Assembly: GCA_050331395.1 (NCBI GenBank) | Contig: JBHJGX010000037.1 | Location: 81,688-145,687, forward strand | Direction of reading: 5' to 3' | DNA length: 64,000 nt | From: Thermohalobaculum sp050331395 | Lineage (GTDB): Bacteria; Pseudomonadota; Alphaproteobacteria; Rhodobacterales; Rhodobacteraceae | Program-made: the position numbers and the translations under genes | Notes under the pieces: generated by a model | Database searches by the model: none | What the model saw: only the letters and a program-made list of their open reading frames with translations | Told to the model about the DNA's origin: nothing | In this document: positions 24,709 to 33,718 of the stretch, in pieces | Numbering within the stretch: position 1 is the stretch's first letter | Layout of the letters: each line of letters begins with the position of its first letter

Positions 24709-25553
24709 TCGAGCGGCGGCCGATCCTCACCCTGCTCACCCATCTCGCGCTGATCTTCGGCGTCGCGGCGGTCTGCTTCCCGCTCTGGATGGCGCTCGTC
24801 GCTTCGACGCATGAGGGCACGCGGCTCTCCCAGGCGCCGCTGCCGCTCTGGTTCGGCGACCATGGGTGGGAGACCTATGCGACGCTCCTCGGCGAAGGGC
24901 AGCGCTCGGCCGGGACGATCAGCGTCGGCGCGATGATGCTCAACTCGCTCGTGATGGCCGTGGGGATCACCGCGGGCAAGATCGCGATCTCGCTGACCGC
25001 CGCCTATGCCATCGTCTTCTTTCGGTTTCCGTTCCGGATGCTGTCGTTTTGGCTGATCTTCGTGACGCTGATGCTACCCGTCGAAGTGCGGATCCTGCCG
25101 ACATTCGATGTGGCCGCGCGGCTCGATCTCCTGAACTCGTACCAAGGACTGATCCTGCCGCTCATCGCCTCGGCAACTGCCACCTTCCTGTTCCGCCAAG
25201 TTTTCCTTACGATCCCAGACGAATTGGTCGAAGCGGCAAAAATCGACGGCGCAGGCCCACAGCGGTTTTTCTTTGACATACTGCTTCCACTCAGCCGGAC
25301 GAATATCGCAGCTCTGACGATCATTCTGTTTATTTACGGATGGAACCAATATCTCTGGCCCCTCTTGGTCACCACGAATGCGGATTACACAACCGTGGTC
25401 ATCGGCATTCAGCGGATGGTGAATTCGGGCGAGGCGCTGCCCGTTTGGCACGAGATCATGGGGACGGCGGTGCTCGCCATGCTGCCGCCGGTGATCGTCG
25501 TCCTCGCGATGCAAAAGCTTTTTGTCAAAGGTCTGACGGAGCGAGAGAAATGA
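24705..25553 (+). CDS. ugpE: sn-Glycerol-3-phosphate ABC transporter permease
   Basis: A 282-residue inner-membrane permease with six helices, second of the heterodimer. The EAA loop reads EAAKIDGAGPQRFFFDILLPLS, and the N-terminus has LIFGVAAVCFPLWMALVASTHEG. The ATG overlaps the stop of the preceding 99-codon gene. The segment from about 25180 to 25400 is slightly A+T-richer than the rest but the frame is intact. The ATPase gene follows after 22 bases. Confidence 0.93.
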   Translation: MIERRPILTLLTHLALIFGVAAVCFPLWMALVASTHEGTRLSQAPLPLWFGDHGWETYATLLGEGQRSAGTISVGAMMLNSLVMAVGITAGKIAISLTAAYAIVFFRFPFRMLSFWLIFVTLMLPVEVRILPTFDVAARLDLLNSYQGLILPLIASATATFLFRQVFLTIPDELVEAAKIDGAGPQRFFFDILLPLSRTNIAALTIILFIYGWNQYLWPLLVTTNADYTTVVIGIQRMVNSGEALPVWHEIMGTAVLAMLPPVIVVLAMQKLFVKGLTEREK

Positions 25554-25575
25554 GCGCAGCACCGGGGGGCCGCCG

Positions 25576-26643
25576 ATGGCACGGGTAACGCTCGAAGGCG
25601 TGCGGAAGGTCTATCGCGGCGGGGTCGAGGCGGTCCGCGGGGTCGATCTGGAGATCGCGGACGGCGAATTCGTGGTGATCGTCGGCCCGTCGGGCTGCGG
25701 AAAATCCACGCTTCTGCGGATGATCGCGGGGCTCGAGAGCATCACCGAAGGCGCGCTTCTGATCGACGGCATGCGCGTCAACCGCCTCGAGCCCGGCGAG
25801 CGCGACATCGCCATGGTCTTCCAGAACTACGCGCTCTATCCGCATATGACCGTGTTCGAAAACTTGGCCTACGGGCTTCGGAACCGGGGCGAGCCGCGGG
25901 GGCGGATCCGCACGAAAGTCCACGAAACCGCCGAAACGCTCGGCCTCGTCGCGCTCTTGAACCGCCGGCCTCGCGAGCTTTCGGGCGGCCAGCGACAGCG
26001 CGTCGCCATGGGCCGGGCGATCGTCCGCAGCCCCAAACTCTTCCTCTTCGACGAGCCGCTCTCGAACCTCGACGCAAAACTGCGGATCCAGATGCGCCTC
26101 GAGATCAAGCGCCTGCAAAAAAACCTCGGCATCACCGCGCTTTACGTCACCCATGACCAAGTGGAGGCAATGACGCTCGCCGATCGGTTGGTCGCCATGC
26201 AGGACGGCCGCGTCGAGCAGGTCGGCCGGCCAACCGACATCTACGACCGGCCAGAGACGCGGTTCGTCGCGGGCTTCATCGGTACGCCGCCGATGAATTT
26301 CCTCCCCTGCCAGGTCAAGGGCGGCGCGGCCTGGTTTGGCGATGTGGGCTTTGCGCATCTCGACCGGCCGGACGGGACCGCGCTCGAGATCGGCCTCAGG
26401 CCCGAACACCTTCACCTCAAAGCCGTGAGCGAGAGCCCGCTCGGCGGCGTCGTCGAGGCGATCGAGCATTTGGGCTCGGACGTGTTCGTGCATGTGGGCG
26501 TCACCCGCGACGCGGAGCCGCACCGCCTGGTGATCCGGGCGAGCCCCGAGGACGTGCCCGACGAAGGCGCCGCCGTTGGCATCGACATCACCGCCGGCAA
26601 GATGGCGTTCTTCGCCGAAGACGGGCAACGGGTCGGACCCTGA
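25576..26643 (+). CDS. ugpC: sn-Glycerol-3-phosphate ABC transporter ATPase
   Basis: A 355-residue cytoplasmic ATPase of the MalK/UgpC type. Walker A GPSGCGKST (about 37-45), signature LSGGQRQRVAMGRAIVR, Walker B LFLFDEPLSNLDAKLR and the switch His in YVTHDQVEAMTL are all intact. The C-terminal 115 residues form the OB-like regulatory domain (TOBE), ending IGIDITAGKMAFFAEDGQRV. It powers import of glycerol-3-phosphate through UgpA/UgpE. Last gene of the operon; the alcohol dehydrogenase gene is 84 bases downstream on the same strand. Confidence 0.93.
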   Translation: MARVTLEGVRKVYRGGVEAVRGVDLEIADGEFVVIVGPSGCGKSTLLRMIAGLESITEGALLIDGMRVNRLEPGERDIAMVFQNYALYPHMTVFENLAYGLRNRGEPRGRIRTKVHETAETLGLVALLNRRPRELSGGQRQRVAMGRAIVRSPKLFLFDEPLSNLDAKLRIQMRLEIKRLQKNLGITALYVTHDQVEAMTLADRLVAMQDGRVEQVGRPTDIYDRPETRFVAGFIGTPPMNFLPCQVKGGAAWFGDVGFAHLDRPDGTALEIGLRPEHLHLKAVSESPLGGVVEAIEHLGSDVFVHVGVTRDAEPHRLVIRASPEDVPDEGAAVGIDITAGKMAFFAEDGQRVGP

Positions 26644-26727
26644 GCGCGAGGCCGCCGGTCGCCACGGCCCACGGGTTTGACAGCGCGCTGCGACCGGGCT
26701 TCTCTCTTACCGATAGGCGGAGGCGAG

Positions 26728-27882
26728 ATGACCGAGTTCCGTTTCGAGACGACACCTCTCATCCTCTCGGGGCCGGGGCGGACCCGTGAGATCGGCGCAC
26801 TGATGGCCGCCCGGGGCTGCCGGCGGGTGGTCCTCGTCACCGATCCGGGCGTGCATGCGGCCGGGCTGACCGCGCCTGCGCGCGACGGGCTTGCCGAGGC
26901 GGGTGTGTCGGCGATGGTTTGGACAGATGTCGAGGCCGACCCGCCGGAGGCAAAGGTGCTGGCCGCGGTCGAAGCGGCCCGGGCCGAGGCGGTCGACGGT
27001 GTCGTGTCGGTGGGGGGCGGCTCGCCGATGGATACCGCAAAGCTCGTCGCCGTGCTGCTCGCCGGGGATCAGCCGCTCTCGGACATCTATGGCGTCGGGC
27101 GCGTGGCGGGTGGGCGGCTGCCGCTCGTCCTTGCACCGACGACCGCGGGGACAGGGTCTGAGGTCACGCCCATCGCCATCGTAACGACGGGCGCGGCCGA
27201 GAAGAAAGGCGTGGTCGCCCCGGCGCTTCTGCCAGACGCCGCGGTCCTCGATGCGGCGCTCACCACTGGCCTGCCGGCCCCCGTCACAGCCGCCACCGGC
27301 ATCGACGCAATGGTGCACGCGATCGAGGCGTTCACCTCGCGCCACCGGAAGAACCCGCTATCCGACTGCCTCGCCCGCGAGGCGCTGCGGCGGCTCGCCG
27401 GACATATTCGCCGGGTCGGCACCCACCCCGACGACCTCGAAGCGCGCGGCGAAATGTTGATGGGAAGCCTCCTCGCCGGAATGGCCTTCGCCAACGCGCC
27501 GGTCGCGGCGGTACACGCGCTCGCCTACCCGCTCGGGGGGCATTTCAAACTGCCGCATGGGCTCTCGAACGCCCTCGTCCTGCCGCATGTGCTGGAATTC
27601 AATCGCGAGGCGGCCACGGCCGCCTATGCCGAGCTTGCGCCGCTCGTCTTCCCGGAGCTTGCCGCCCACGATCCGGAGATGCGGGTGACCGGTCTCATCG
27701 AAGGGCTTGCGGCATTGGGGCCAGAACTCGGCCTCGACACCCGGCTCACAGCTCATGGCATCGCGCGCAGCCATCTGCCGATGCTGGCCGAGGACGCCAT
27801 GAAGCAGGAGCGCCTCCTCGTGAACAACCCGCGCGAGATGACGCGCGAAGCGGCGGAACAGATCTATGCGGCCGCACTCTAG
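26728..27882 (+). CDS. Iron-type (group III) alcohol dehydrogenase
   Basis: A 384-residue cytoplasmic oxidoreductase. NAD(P) binding is shown by SVGGGSPMDTAKLVAVLL and PTTAGTGSEVTPIAIV; the metal site by DAMVHAIEAFTSRHRKNPLSD and HALAYPLGGHFKLPHG, which carry the usual histidines. The family reduces aldehydes or ketones or oxidises alcohols and polyols; the substrate is not evident. Proximity to the ugp operon makes a link to glycerol or glyceraldehyde metabolism conceivable. GGAGG precedes the ATG at 26728. The DNA after the stop is a decayed region. Confidence 0.9.
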   Translation: MTEFRFETTPLILSGPGRTREIGALMAARGCRRVVLVTDPGVHAAGLTAPARDGLAEAGVSAMVWTDVEADPPEAKVLAAVEAARAEAVDGVVSVGGGSPMDTAKLVAVLLAGDQPLSDIYGVGRVAGGRLPLVLAPTTAGTGSEVTPIAIVTTGAAEKKGVVAPALLPDAAVLDAALTTGLPAPVTAATGIDAMVHAIEAFTSRHRKNPLSDCLAREALRRLAGHIRRVGTHPDDLEARGEMLMGSLLAGMAFANAPVAAVHALAYPLGGHFKLPHGLSNALVLPHVLEFNREAATAAYAELAPLVFPELAAHDPEMRVTGLIEGLAALGPELGLDTRLTAHGIARSHLPMLAEDAMKQERLLVNNPREMTREAAEQIYAAAL

Positions 27883-27899
27883 AAGACCGACCGATACGG

Positions 27900-28190
27900 G
27901 ATGTGTCCGATTTGCGACCCCTATGTCGCGGCTTTCCTGCGGGATGCGCAGGGGGGTGACGATCTCGGTCTCGCCCGACGATCGCCGGCTGGGTCGTGCC
28001 GCTGGGGTCGGTCGCCGCGTCGAGCGGATTTAAGAAGATCGGCGTGCCCGCCCGGTTCGGGCCCCCCAACGCGATGCCGCCGTTGTCGAGCCCGAAATCG
28101 ATCTCCAAGCCGATGATGTCGGCCTCGGCACGCTGGTTGGCGATCTTCCAGGCGCTGGCGTCGGCGGTGCCGGCGGCGGGACCGGGCCTA
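27900..28190 (-). pseudogene. Frameshifted remnant of a secreted-protein gene
   Basis: On the minus strand a coherent stretch reads GTADASAWKIANQRAEADI, then GLEIDFGLDNGGIALGGPN and GTPIFLNPLDAATDPSGT, which looks like the body of an exported protein. Near 27975 the sense shifts by one base into a second frame (SGETEIVTPLRIPQESRDIG). No start, signal peptide or C-terminal tail remains, and the 3' side runs into the alcohol dehydrogenase gene. Its neighbour is an intact VPLPA-CTERM gene, so it may be a dead relative. The family is not recognised. The remaining part of this 464-base gap (28190-28346) holds no gene I can support. Confidence 0.35.
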
Positions 28191-28346
28191 AGCGGGGCGG
28201 CTCAAAGGCCCTGCGCGTGGCGTGCTTTCCGTTGAAAAAGCTTGCCGTCTGGCGCTCCTTCTGCTCTACGGCCTGCCCGCCGGGGCTGCCGGGTGGGGCT
28301 GAGGGGGCGTCGGCCTGTAGCCACGCCGAGATAAGGGGATACGATT

Positions 28347-28919
28347 ATGAGCATGTTCGATACAATCCGCGCCAACCTTGCCGGGCTGGCTGCCGCGGCC
28401 TGTCTCACCCTTGGCGCAGGGTCGGCCGGCGCGGCCACTGTGCAGGTGACCCTCGACTTCGGTAGCACGACGGGGCCTGTCTCCAGCCCGTATATCGAAG
28501 ACGGGTTCGAGCTCGCGGGCAACGCGCTGTTTCTGTCCTCGGTTGGAAATCCGTTTCCGGCGATCGGCCTCGATGCCCTTACTCCATCGCTGACTCTGAC
28601 CCGGACAGGTGGCGGCCTGTTTTCGCTAGTCAGCTTTCAGTACAGCTGCGACGGCGGGCCATGCGATTTCCGTGTCGGCAACACGCCGATCACATCCGGT
28701 TCATCGGGAGACATCGATTTCGCCACGATCTCCCCGGCGGGCTTCTCGGACGTTACTTCGGTGGTCTTCGCGACGTCGTCGACCAACCTTCACCGGCTCG
28801 ACAACATCGTGCTGAGTTTTGACGACATGGCGGCGGTGCCGCTGCCGGCGGGTCTGCCGCTGTTGCTGGCGGGGCTCGGCGGGCTGGCGCTGGCGGCGCG
28901 GCGGCGGCACCGGGCCTAG
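28347..28919 (+). CDS. Secreted protein with VPLPA-CTERM sorting signal
   Basis: A 190-residue protein with a signal peptide (hydrophobic residues 11-30, ending SAGAA-TVQ) and a textbook C-terminal tail: VPLPAGLPLLLAGLGGLALA followed by ARRRHRA. The body contains two cysteines in YSCDGGPCDFRVGN and a final FATSSTNLHRLDNIVLSFDD, which resembles beta-sandwich domains of PEP-CTERM proteins. AAGGGGA lies upstream of the ATG. Function unknown; it is the best-formed of the three sorting-signal proteins in the window. A decayed IS5-type transposase begins 75 bases downstream. Confidence 0.82.
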   Translation: MSMFDTIRANLAGLAAAACLTLGAGSAGAATVQVTLDFGSTTGPVSSPYIEDGFELAGNALFLSSVGNPFPAIGLDALTPSLTLTRTGGGLFSLVSFQYSCDGGPCDFRVGNTPITSGSSGDIDFATISPAGFSDVTSVVFATSSTNLHRLDNIVLSFDDMAAVPLPAGLPLLLAGLGGLALAARRRHRA

Positions 28920-28995
28920 GTCATTAACTCAGAGAGGGGTTCCGTTTCGACCAGCGATCTGACTTCACGCTCCTCGAGGAGGAGCGCCAACGTCG

Positions 28996-29810
28996 GTACG
29001 CCGCCGCTACGAGCTGACCGATTTCGAGTGGTCGATCATCGAACCCTTGTTGCCCAACAAACCGCGCGGGGTGCCTCGGGTCGATGACCGCAAGGTGCTG
29101 AACGGGATCGACTGGTGGCTGCGCACGGGCTCGCCCTGGGCCGAGATCCCCGAGCGCTACGGGCCGCCGACCACATGCGACAACCGGTTCGCGCGCTGGC
29201 GGACGCTCGGCGTCGGGGACCGGGTCTTCGACGCGATCACGGCCGCCTATGTCGGCGATCTGCAGATGATCGACCGCTCTTCCATCAGGGTCCACCAGCA
29301 CGCAGCCAACGGCTGAAAAGGGGGGGGCGCGGCGGACACCGCCCCGGGATGTCAGCCTGACGCCCGATGCATGGGGCGCTCGCGGGGCGGCCTGACGACC
29401 AAGATCCACGTGATGATGGATGCGGAAGGCCGGCCGATCACCCTCGCGCTCACGCCCGGCAAGGCGCATGATGGCCGATCCGCTGCGCCGCTGCTCGGGA
29501 CGATCGGCGAGGGCGATATCCTGCTCGCCGACCGCGCCTGACGGGCGCCGATTGCCTCCGCGACGCCGTCGCCGCCCGGGGCGGATGGGCCAACATCAAG
29601 CCGATGCCGGCGCGCAAGCGCATCCCAAGCTTCAGCCCGGTCCTCTACCGGTACCGCAACCTCGCCGAGCCAAGCATCGCGCGCGCCGCTTCGCGACGTC
29701 TTCAACAGGATCAAGCGCTACCGCGCCATCGCCACCCGTTTCGAGAAGCACGCCGACAACTACCTCGCCCTCGTCAAACTCACCGCCACCCAGATCCGGC
29801 TTCGCGGTCA
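28996..29810 (+). pseudogene. Decayed IS5-family transposase
   Basis: The pieces of one transposase are readable across several frames. First piece (28996-29316): RRYELTDFEWSIIEPLLPNK, WWLRTGSPWAEIPERYGPP and MIDRSSIRVHQHAAN, the last holding the first catalytic Asp, ending at a stop beside a run of eight G. Second (29371-29541): GGLTTKIHVMMDAEGRPI and GDILLADRA, then a stop. Third (about 29538-29670): DCLRDAVAARGGWANIKPMP. Last (about 29670-29810): RIKRYRAIATRFEKHADNYL, where the Glu-containing helix normally lies but is damaged. At least three frame disruptions make it inactive. I could not see clear terminal inverted repeats or target duplications. The following 29811-30021 holds nothing I recognise. 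Confidence 0.85.
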
Positions 29811-30021
29811 TGAGCCGGTGACCGAGAAGGCGATGCAATCGGCTCATTTGCATAACGGGCCAAGCCCTCGCGCCGAGGCATGCGTTCTGTCGCGATAGGG
29901 GGGCCAAACGCACGACGGCCCGGCGGGCGTCGGCGTGGGCAGCGCAAGATCTTTCCCCGCCGGCGTGACGTCCCCGTAGCCGATTATGCATGGTCACGTT
30001 GTCGGTGCATTGGCCCACCGG

Positions 30022-30840
30022 TTAGCCCTCGTGCCTTTCCGAGAGACCGAGCCAGGTCGCAACAATCGGCGCCTCCGGGTCACGAAGACCGTCGATGACC
30101 GTAAAATGGTCCTTGCCCGGGCGCTCCACGAAGCGGGTGTCAAGGCCGAGCCCTCCCCAAACCTCAGCGAGGACACGCGACTGCCGGCGAAGTTCGGTCA
30201 GTTCCTCGCCTCCGACCCAGGCCGTCACCGGGACCTCGATCGCAGGTTCGAGCAAAGCGGGGCTCTCGGCGCGGGCAGTCGCAAGCTCGAGGCGCAGCAC
30301 GTCGTTCATCGGCGTCCGGAGGAGGGGTCGGAGATCATGGAGGCCGCTGATCGAGAGGACCCCCGCCACCCGCGCGCGGACGGGTTCGGGCAGCACCGCG
30401 CCGCAGATCGCGCGCGCCGCCAGATGACCCCCCGCAGAATGCCCCGCCAGCCGGATCGATCCCGCGACACGATCCGCCGCCGCTGCGATCGCTTGACCGA
30501 TCTCGATCGAGATCGCGCTCACCTGCGCGTCTGGGCAGAGCGTGTAACCCGGCATTGCCACGGACCATCCCCGACCGAGAGCCCCTGCCGCAAAATGCGA
30601 GAAGAGCTCGGGCGCGTTTCGTTGCCAATAGCCCCCATGAACAAAGACCGCGAGCCCGCGCGCGGCACCCAGGGGGTGGAACAGATCGACGATTTGCCGC
30701 GTGCCCAAGCCATAGGCGATCCGCTCCGCCCGCGTGCCAAGCGTGTCGCGAAATGCCGCCGCATCCTCGGCCCAGCGCCCCGGCAGCGCCTCCGCCCCAG
30801 ATACAGCGCGGCGATTGTCATAGGCGGTTTCCCAATTCAC
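30022..30840 (-). CDS. Alpha/beta hydrolase, esterase or kynurenine-formamidase-like
   Basis: A 272-residue soluble hydrolase. The oxyanion motif HGGYW (residues 68-72) and nucleophile elbow GHSAGGH with Ser135 are those of the carboxylesterase/arylformamidase group; the late PGKDHFTVIDGL supplies the catalytic His, and an Asp is expected near VTAWVGGEE. The usual role of HGGYW proteins is hydrolysis of formylkynurenine or small esters, but the substrate here is unproven. The start is the GTG at 30840 with GAGGAG 9 bases upstream; the open frame continues far upstream only because it shadows the binding-protein gene. Confidence 0.82.
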   Translation of the reverse strand: MNWETAYDNRRAVSGAEALPGRWAEDAAAFRDTLGTRAERIAYGLGTRQIVDLFHPLGAARGLAVFVHGGYWQRNAPELFSHFAAGALGRGWSVAMPGYTLCPDAQVSAISIEIGQAIAAAADRVAGSIRLAGHSAGGHLAARAICGAVLPEPVRARVAGVLSISGLHDLRPLLRTPMNDVLRLELATARAESPALLEPAIEVPVTAWVGGEELTELRRQSRVLAEVWGGLGLDTRFVERPGKDHFTVIDGLRDPEAPIVATWLGLSERHEG

Positions 30841-31041
30841 GGGAGGTCTCCTCGTTCCGGCCCAGCGCCGTCCGACGGCCGGGTGACGCTCTGCGCAGTC
30901 TGACGAAACGCAGCCGGGCGGTAAACGCCCGATGGGCTGGGCAGGGCGTCGCCCAAGGACTGGAAATCGAGCCGACTTTCTGGTCACCTCTACCTTGAGC
31001 GTCGTATCGCTCTTAACATCCCAAAGCCGAGGACGTCGCTC

Positions 31042-32199
31042 ATGCTCAACCGTGCCCGCCGTGCCTGCAGCGCAGCCGCCATCAGCCTTGCTGTGGCGTT
31101 CGCAGTGCCCACAACCGCCTCCGAACCTGTTCGAATTGGCATGATCACGACGTTGACGGGCGGTGGCTCGCATCTTGGCATTGATGTGCGTGACGGCTTC
31201 GTGCTCGCCCTCAAGCAGGCTGGCCGCGAAGATATCGAGCTCTTGATCAAAGACGATGGTCGGAAACCCGACCTCACAAAGCAAATCTCCGACGAAATGA
31301 TACAACGCAATCGCGTGGATATCATGACAGGGATTATCTTCTCTAATCTCGCGCTGGCCGTCGTGCCGGCAGCCGTCCGCCAGGGAATATTTTATCTGTC
31401 GCCAAACGCTGGACCAAGCCAACTTGCCGGGCCGCTTTGCCACGAAAATTATTTTAATGTCGCGTGGCAAAATAACGACCTGCATGCGGCTATGGGGGTG
31501 CATATGAATGATGAGGGGCTGACTAAACCCTTTATCCTTGCGCCCAATTATCCTGCTGGAACTGACGCGCTGACAGGGTTCAAGTCGACATTTGGCAGTA
31601 CTGTCGCCGGCGAGATTTACACCCGTCTGGGTCAAAAGGACTATGCCGCTGAAATTGCGCAAATTCGGGCGTCGGACGCGGATTCGGTCTTTTTCTTTTT
31701 GCCTGGCGGCATGGGGATTGCCTTCATGAAACAATTCGCGGCGTCCGGCGTCGACTTGCCGGTTTTCGGACCCGCGTTTAGCTTCGACGAGATTATCCTC
31801 GGCGCGGTCGGCGATGCCGCGATCGGGGTCCGAAACACCTCGCAATGGGCCTATGACTTGGATATTACTGCGAATGTAGCGTTTGTGGGGGCGTTTCGCG
31901 AGACTTATGGACGGACGCCCACGCTTTACGCCTCGCAAGGGTATGACACAGGGCGCCTTGTCCTGTCCGCACTCGAAGTCGCGCATCCCAAAGATGCCGC
32001 CGCTTTCCGCACCGCGCTGAGGAAAGCATCGTTCGAAAGCACGCGCGGCAAATTCCAGTTCAACACAAATCATCATCCTATCCAGGATATATACGTCCGC
32101 GAAGTGGTTCTGGGCGCCGACGGCAAGCCAACAAACCGACTGGTGGGAACGGCCATCGCTGACCGGGCGGACGACTTCGCCTCCCTATGCAAAATGTGA
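31042..32199 (+). CDS. Branched-chain amino-acid-type ABC transporter substrate-binding protein
   Basis: A 385-residue periplasmic protein of the LivJ/Peripla_BP_6 family with a Sec signal peptide ending PTTAS-EPV (about residue 27). The first lobe starts VRIGMITTLTGGGSHLGIDVRDGF, and the ligand region has YLSPNAGPSQLAG. Relatives bind leucine-type amino acids, urea, amides or aromatic compounds, so the ligand is open. The DNA is clearly less G+C-rich than the neighbours. It is separated by 600 bases from the permease genes, unusual for this operon type. GAGGA lies upstream of the ATG. Confidence 0.88.
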   Translation: MLNRARRACSAAAISLAVAFAVPTTASEPVRIGMITTLTGGGSHLGIDVRDGFVLALKQAGREDIELLIKDDGRKPDLTKQISDEMIQRNRVDIMTGIIFSNLALAVVPAAVRQGIFYLSPNAGPSQLAGPLCHENYFNVAWQNNDLHAAMGVHMNDEGLTKPFILAPNYPAGTDALTGFKSTFGSTVAGEIYTRLGQKDYAAEIAQIRASDADSVFFFLPGGMGIAFMKQFAASGVDLPVFGPAFSFDEIILGAVGDAAIGVRNTSQWAYDLDITANVAFVGAFRETYGRTPTLYASQGYDTGRLVLSALEVAHPKDAAAFRTALRKASFESTRGKFQFNTNHHPIQDIYVREVVLGADGKPTNRLVGTAIADRADDFASLCKM

Positions 32200-32800
32200 G
32201 CAGTCTGCGTTTGTGTATACCAATTGCCACCCCGCGATACTTGCCATAGATGTTCGCCGAACGTTCTGGCGCCGAAAGATGAAGAAAGCGTTGATGTCGT
32301 GGATTGGGAGAATGGTGATTTTGCGGGCTCGAGCGCCGGTCGGACACGAATTTTTAACCGGTAAGGTGGAGAACGTTTGCGAAACATTTGGGGGCGAGCC
32401 GTGTGGGAAAGTTTCGATCCTGATCGGATCGTTCGCGTTATCGTGGATTGTTGACATCGGACGCCGTTGCCGGGAGCTGACCTTGCCTATGCCTTTCAGT
32501 CCAACCTCGGGGACCTCGATAATAGAAAGAAGGTGCCTTGATGTAGGATTGCTCTTGGCAATGATTGTCGAAGCGACCGAAACCTCCATCACGGGCCTTG
32601 GGATATGTTCGAGATCAAAATCGTGAACAGTAACCCCAAAATTGGCCATCCTTTATCGCGATACAATTCACGGTATCATCGGTCGGCCCGTGTACCGCGA
32701 CCGGAATCCATGGCGCGCTATCGATCGAGAGACGGCCAAGTTTACCCTTTTTTCGAGTTTCCTGCGTAAAAGCAGTCAGCAATGTACAGTCGGTAGCTAA
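32200..32800. other. A+T-richer 600-base interval with no supported gene
   Basis: Between the binding-protein gene and the permease gene the composition drops visibly. Overlapping open frames exist on both strands (for example 32213-32626 on plus and 32185-32649 on minus), but none has a recognisable domain, a clear ribosome site or codon use like the neighbours. It may be a decayed gene, a horizontally acquired scrap or a long regulated leader. Confidence 0.5.
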
Positions 32801-33718
32801 GTGGCGACAACACTCATTATCGAACAAGCATTGAACGGCTTACAGCTGGGTGTGATGCTATTTCTTATGGCGGCTGGACTCACCCTCGTCTTTGGCGTCA
32901 TGGGTGTAATAAACTTGGCGCATGGATCGCTCTATATGACGGGAGCGTTTACGGCCGCCTATACTGCACCATTTGTAGGCTTCTGGCTTGGTCTCGCCGC
33001 GGGAGCGCTGGCCGCCGCGACAATGGGCGCCTTGGTTGAGCGCGGGGTCTTGCGACCGCTTTACGCTCGTGACCACCTCGATCAAGTGCTGGCGACCTTC
33101 GCGCTAATTCTCGTGTTCTCCGAAGGCGCGCGGATGGTGTCGGGCGGTCGGCCGCTTTGGCTCGAGATACCAGAGGCGCTCGCCGGCCATGTGGACCTCC
33201 CCGGCGGAACACCCTATCCGGCCTATCGGTTGGTCATCATCGCGATGGGCCTTACGGTCGCGCTTCTGTTGTGGGTTTTGATCAGACAGACCCGCCTTGG
33301 CATGCGAATTCGCGCAGGCCAGTCCGACCGCGAGATGATCTCGGCGCTCGGCGTCGATATCGGCCGACTTTCCACTGCGATCTTCGCGCTCGGCGCCGGG
33401 CTTGCAGGGCTCGCGGGCGCAATGGTTGGTGCGCTCCAGTCGGTCGAGGTCGGCATGGGGGAGCCCGTCCTGATCCTCGCTTTTGTCACCATCGTCATCG
33501 GCGGCATCGGCTCGATCCGGGGCGCCTTTGTCGGTGCGCTTTTGGTCGGCTTTGTCGACACGCTCGGCCGGGCCGGGCTCCCCGCGCTCGTCCGCTTGAT
33601 CGCCCCGGCGACCGAAGCGACGGCGATCGGCGCGGGATTGGCCTCGGTCACCATCTATCTGCTGATGGCCGTAGTGCTGGCGCTTCGCCCCCGCGGGCTC
33701 TTTCCCGCCGATGGCTGA
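32801..33718 (+). CDS. Branched-chain amino-acid-type ABC transporter permease (LivH family)
   Basis: A 305-residue inner-membrane permease with about eight helices. LivH features are LTLVFGVMGVINLAHGSLYMTGAF at the N-terminus and IVIGGIGSIRGAFVGALLVGFVDTLG near the C-terminus. The assigned start is GTG at 32801 because upstream ATG codons run into stops; no strong ribosome site is visible. It overlaps the next permease gene by 8 bases. The first 250 bases share the lower G+C of the preceding interval. Confidence 0.9.
   Translation: MATTLIIEQALNGLQLGVMLFLMAAGLTLVFGVMGVINLAHGSLYMTGAFTAAYTAPFVGFWLGLAAGALAAATMGALVERGVLRPLYARDHLDQVLATFALILVFSEGARMVSGGRPLWLEIPEALAGHVDLPGGTPYPAYRLVIIAMGLTVALLLWVLIRQTRLGMRIRAGQSDREMISALGVDIGRLSTAIFALGAGLAGLAGAMVGALQSVEVGMGEPVLILAFVTIVIGGIGSIRGAFVGALLVGFVDTLGRAGLPALVRLIAPATEATAIGAGLASVTIYLLMAVVLALRPRGLFPADG

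Noticed and set aside
30841..32076. N-terminal extension of the hydrolase frame to 684 residues
   Set aside because: The extra part is antisense to the liv-type binding-protein gene; the GTG at 30840 has a proper ribosome site and begins the conserved hydrolase.
32185..32649. Overlapping small frames in the gap before the permease gene (both strands)
   Set aside because: No recognisable domain, no good ribosome site and mutually exclusive frames in A+T-richer DNA; kept as an unexplained interval instead.
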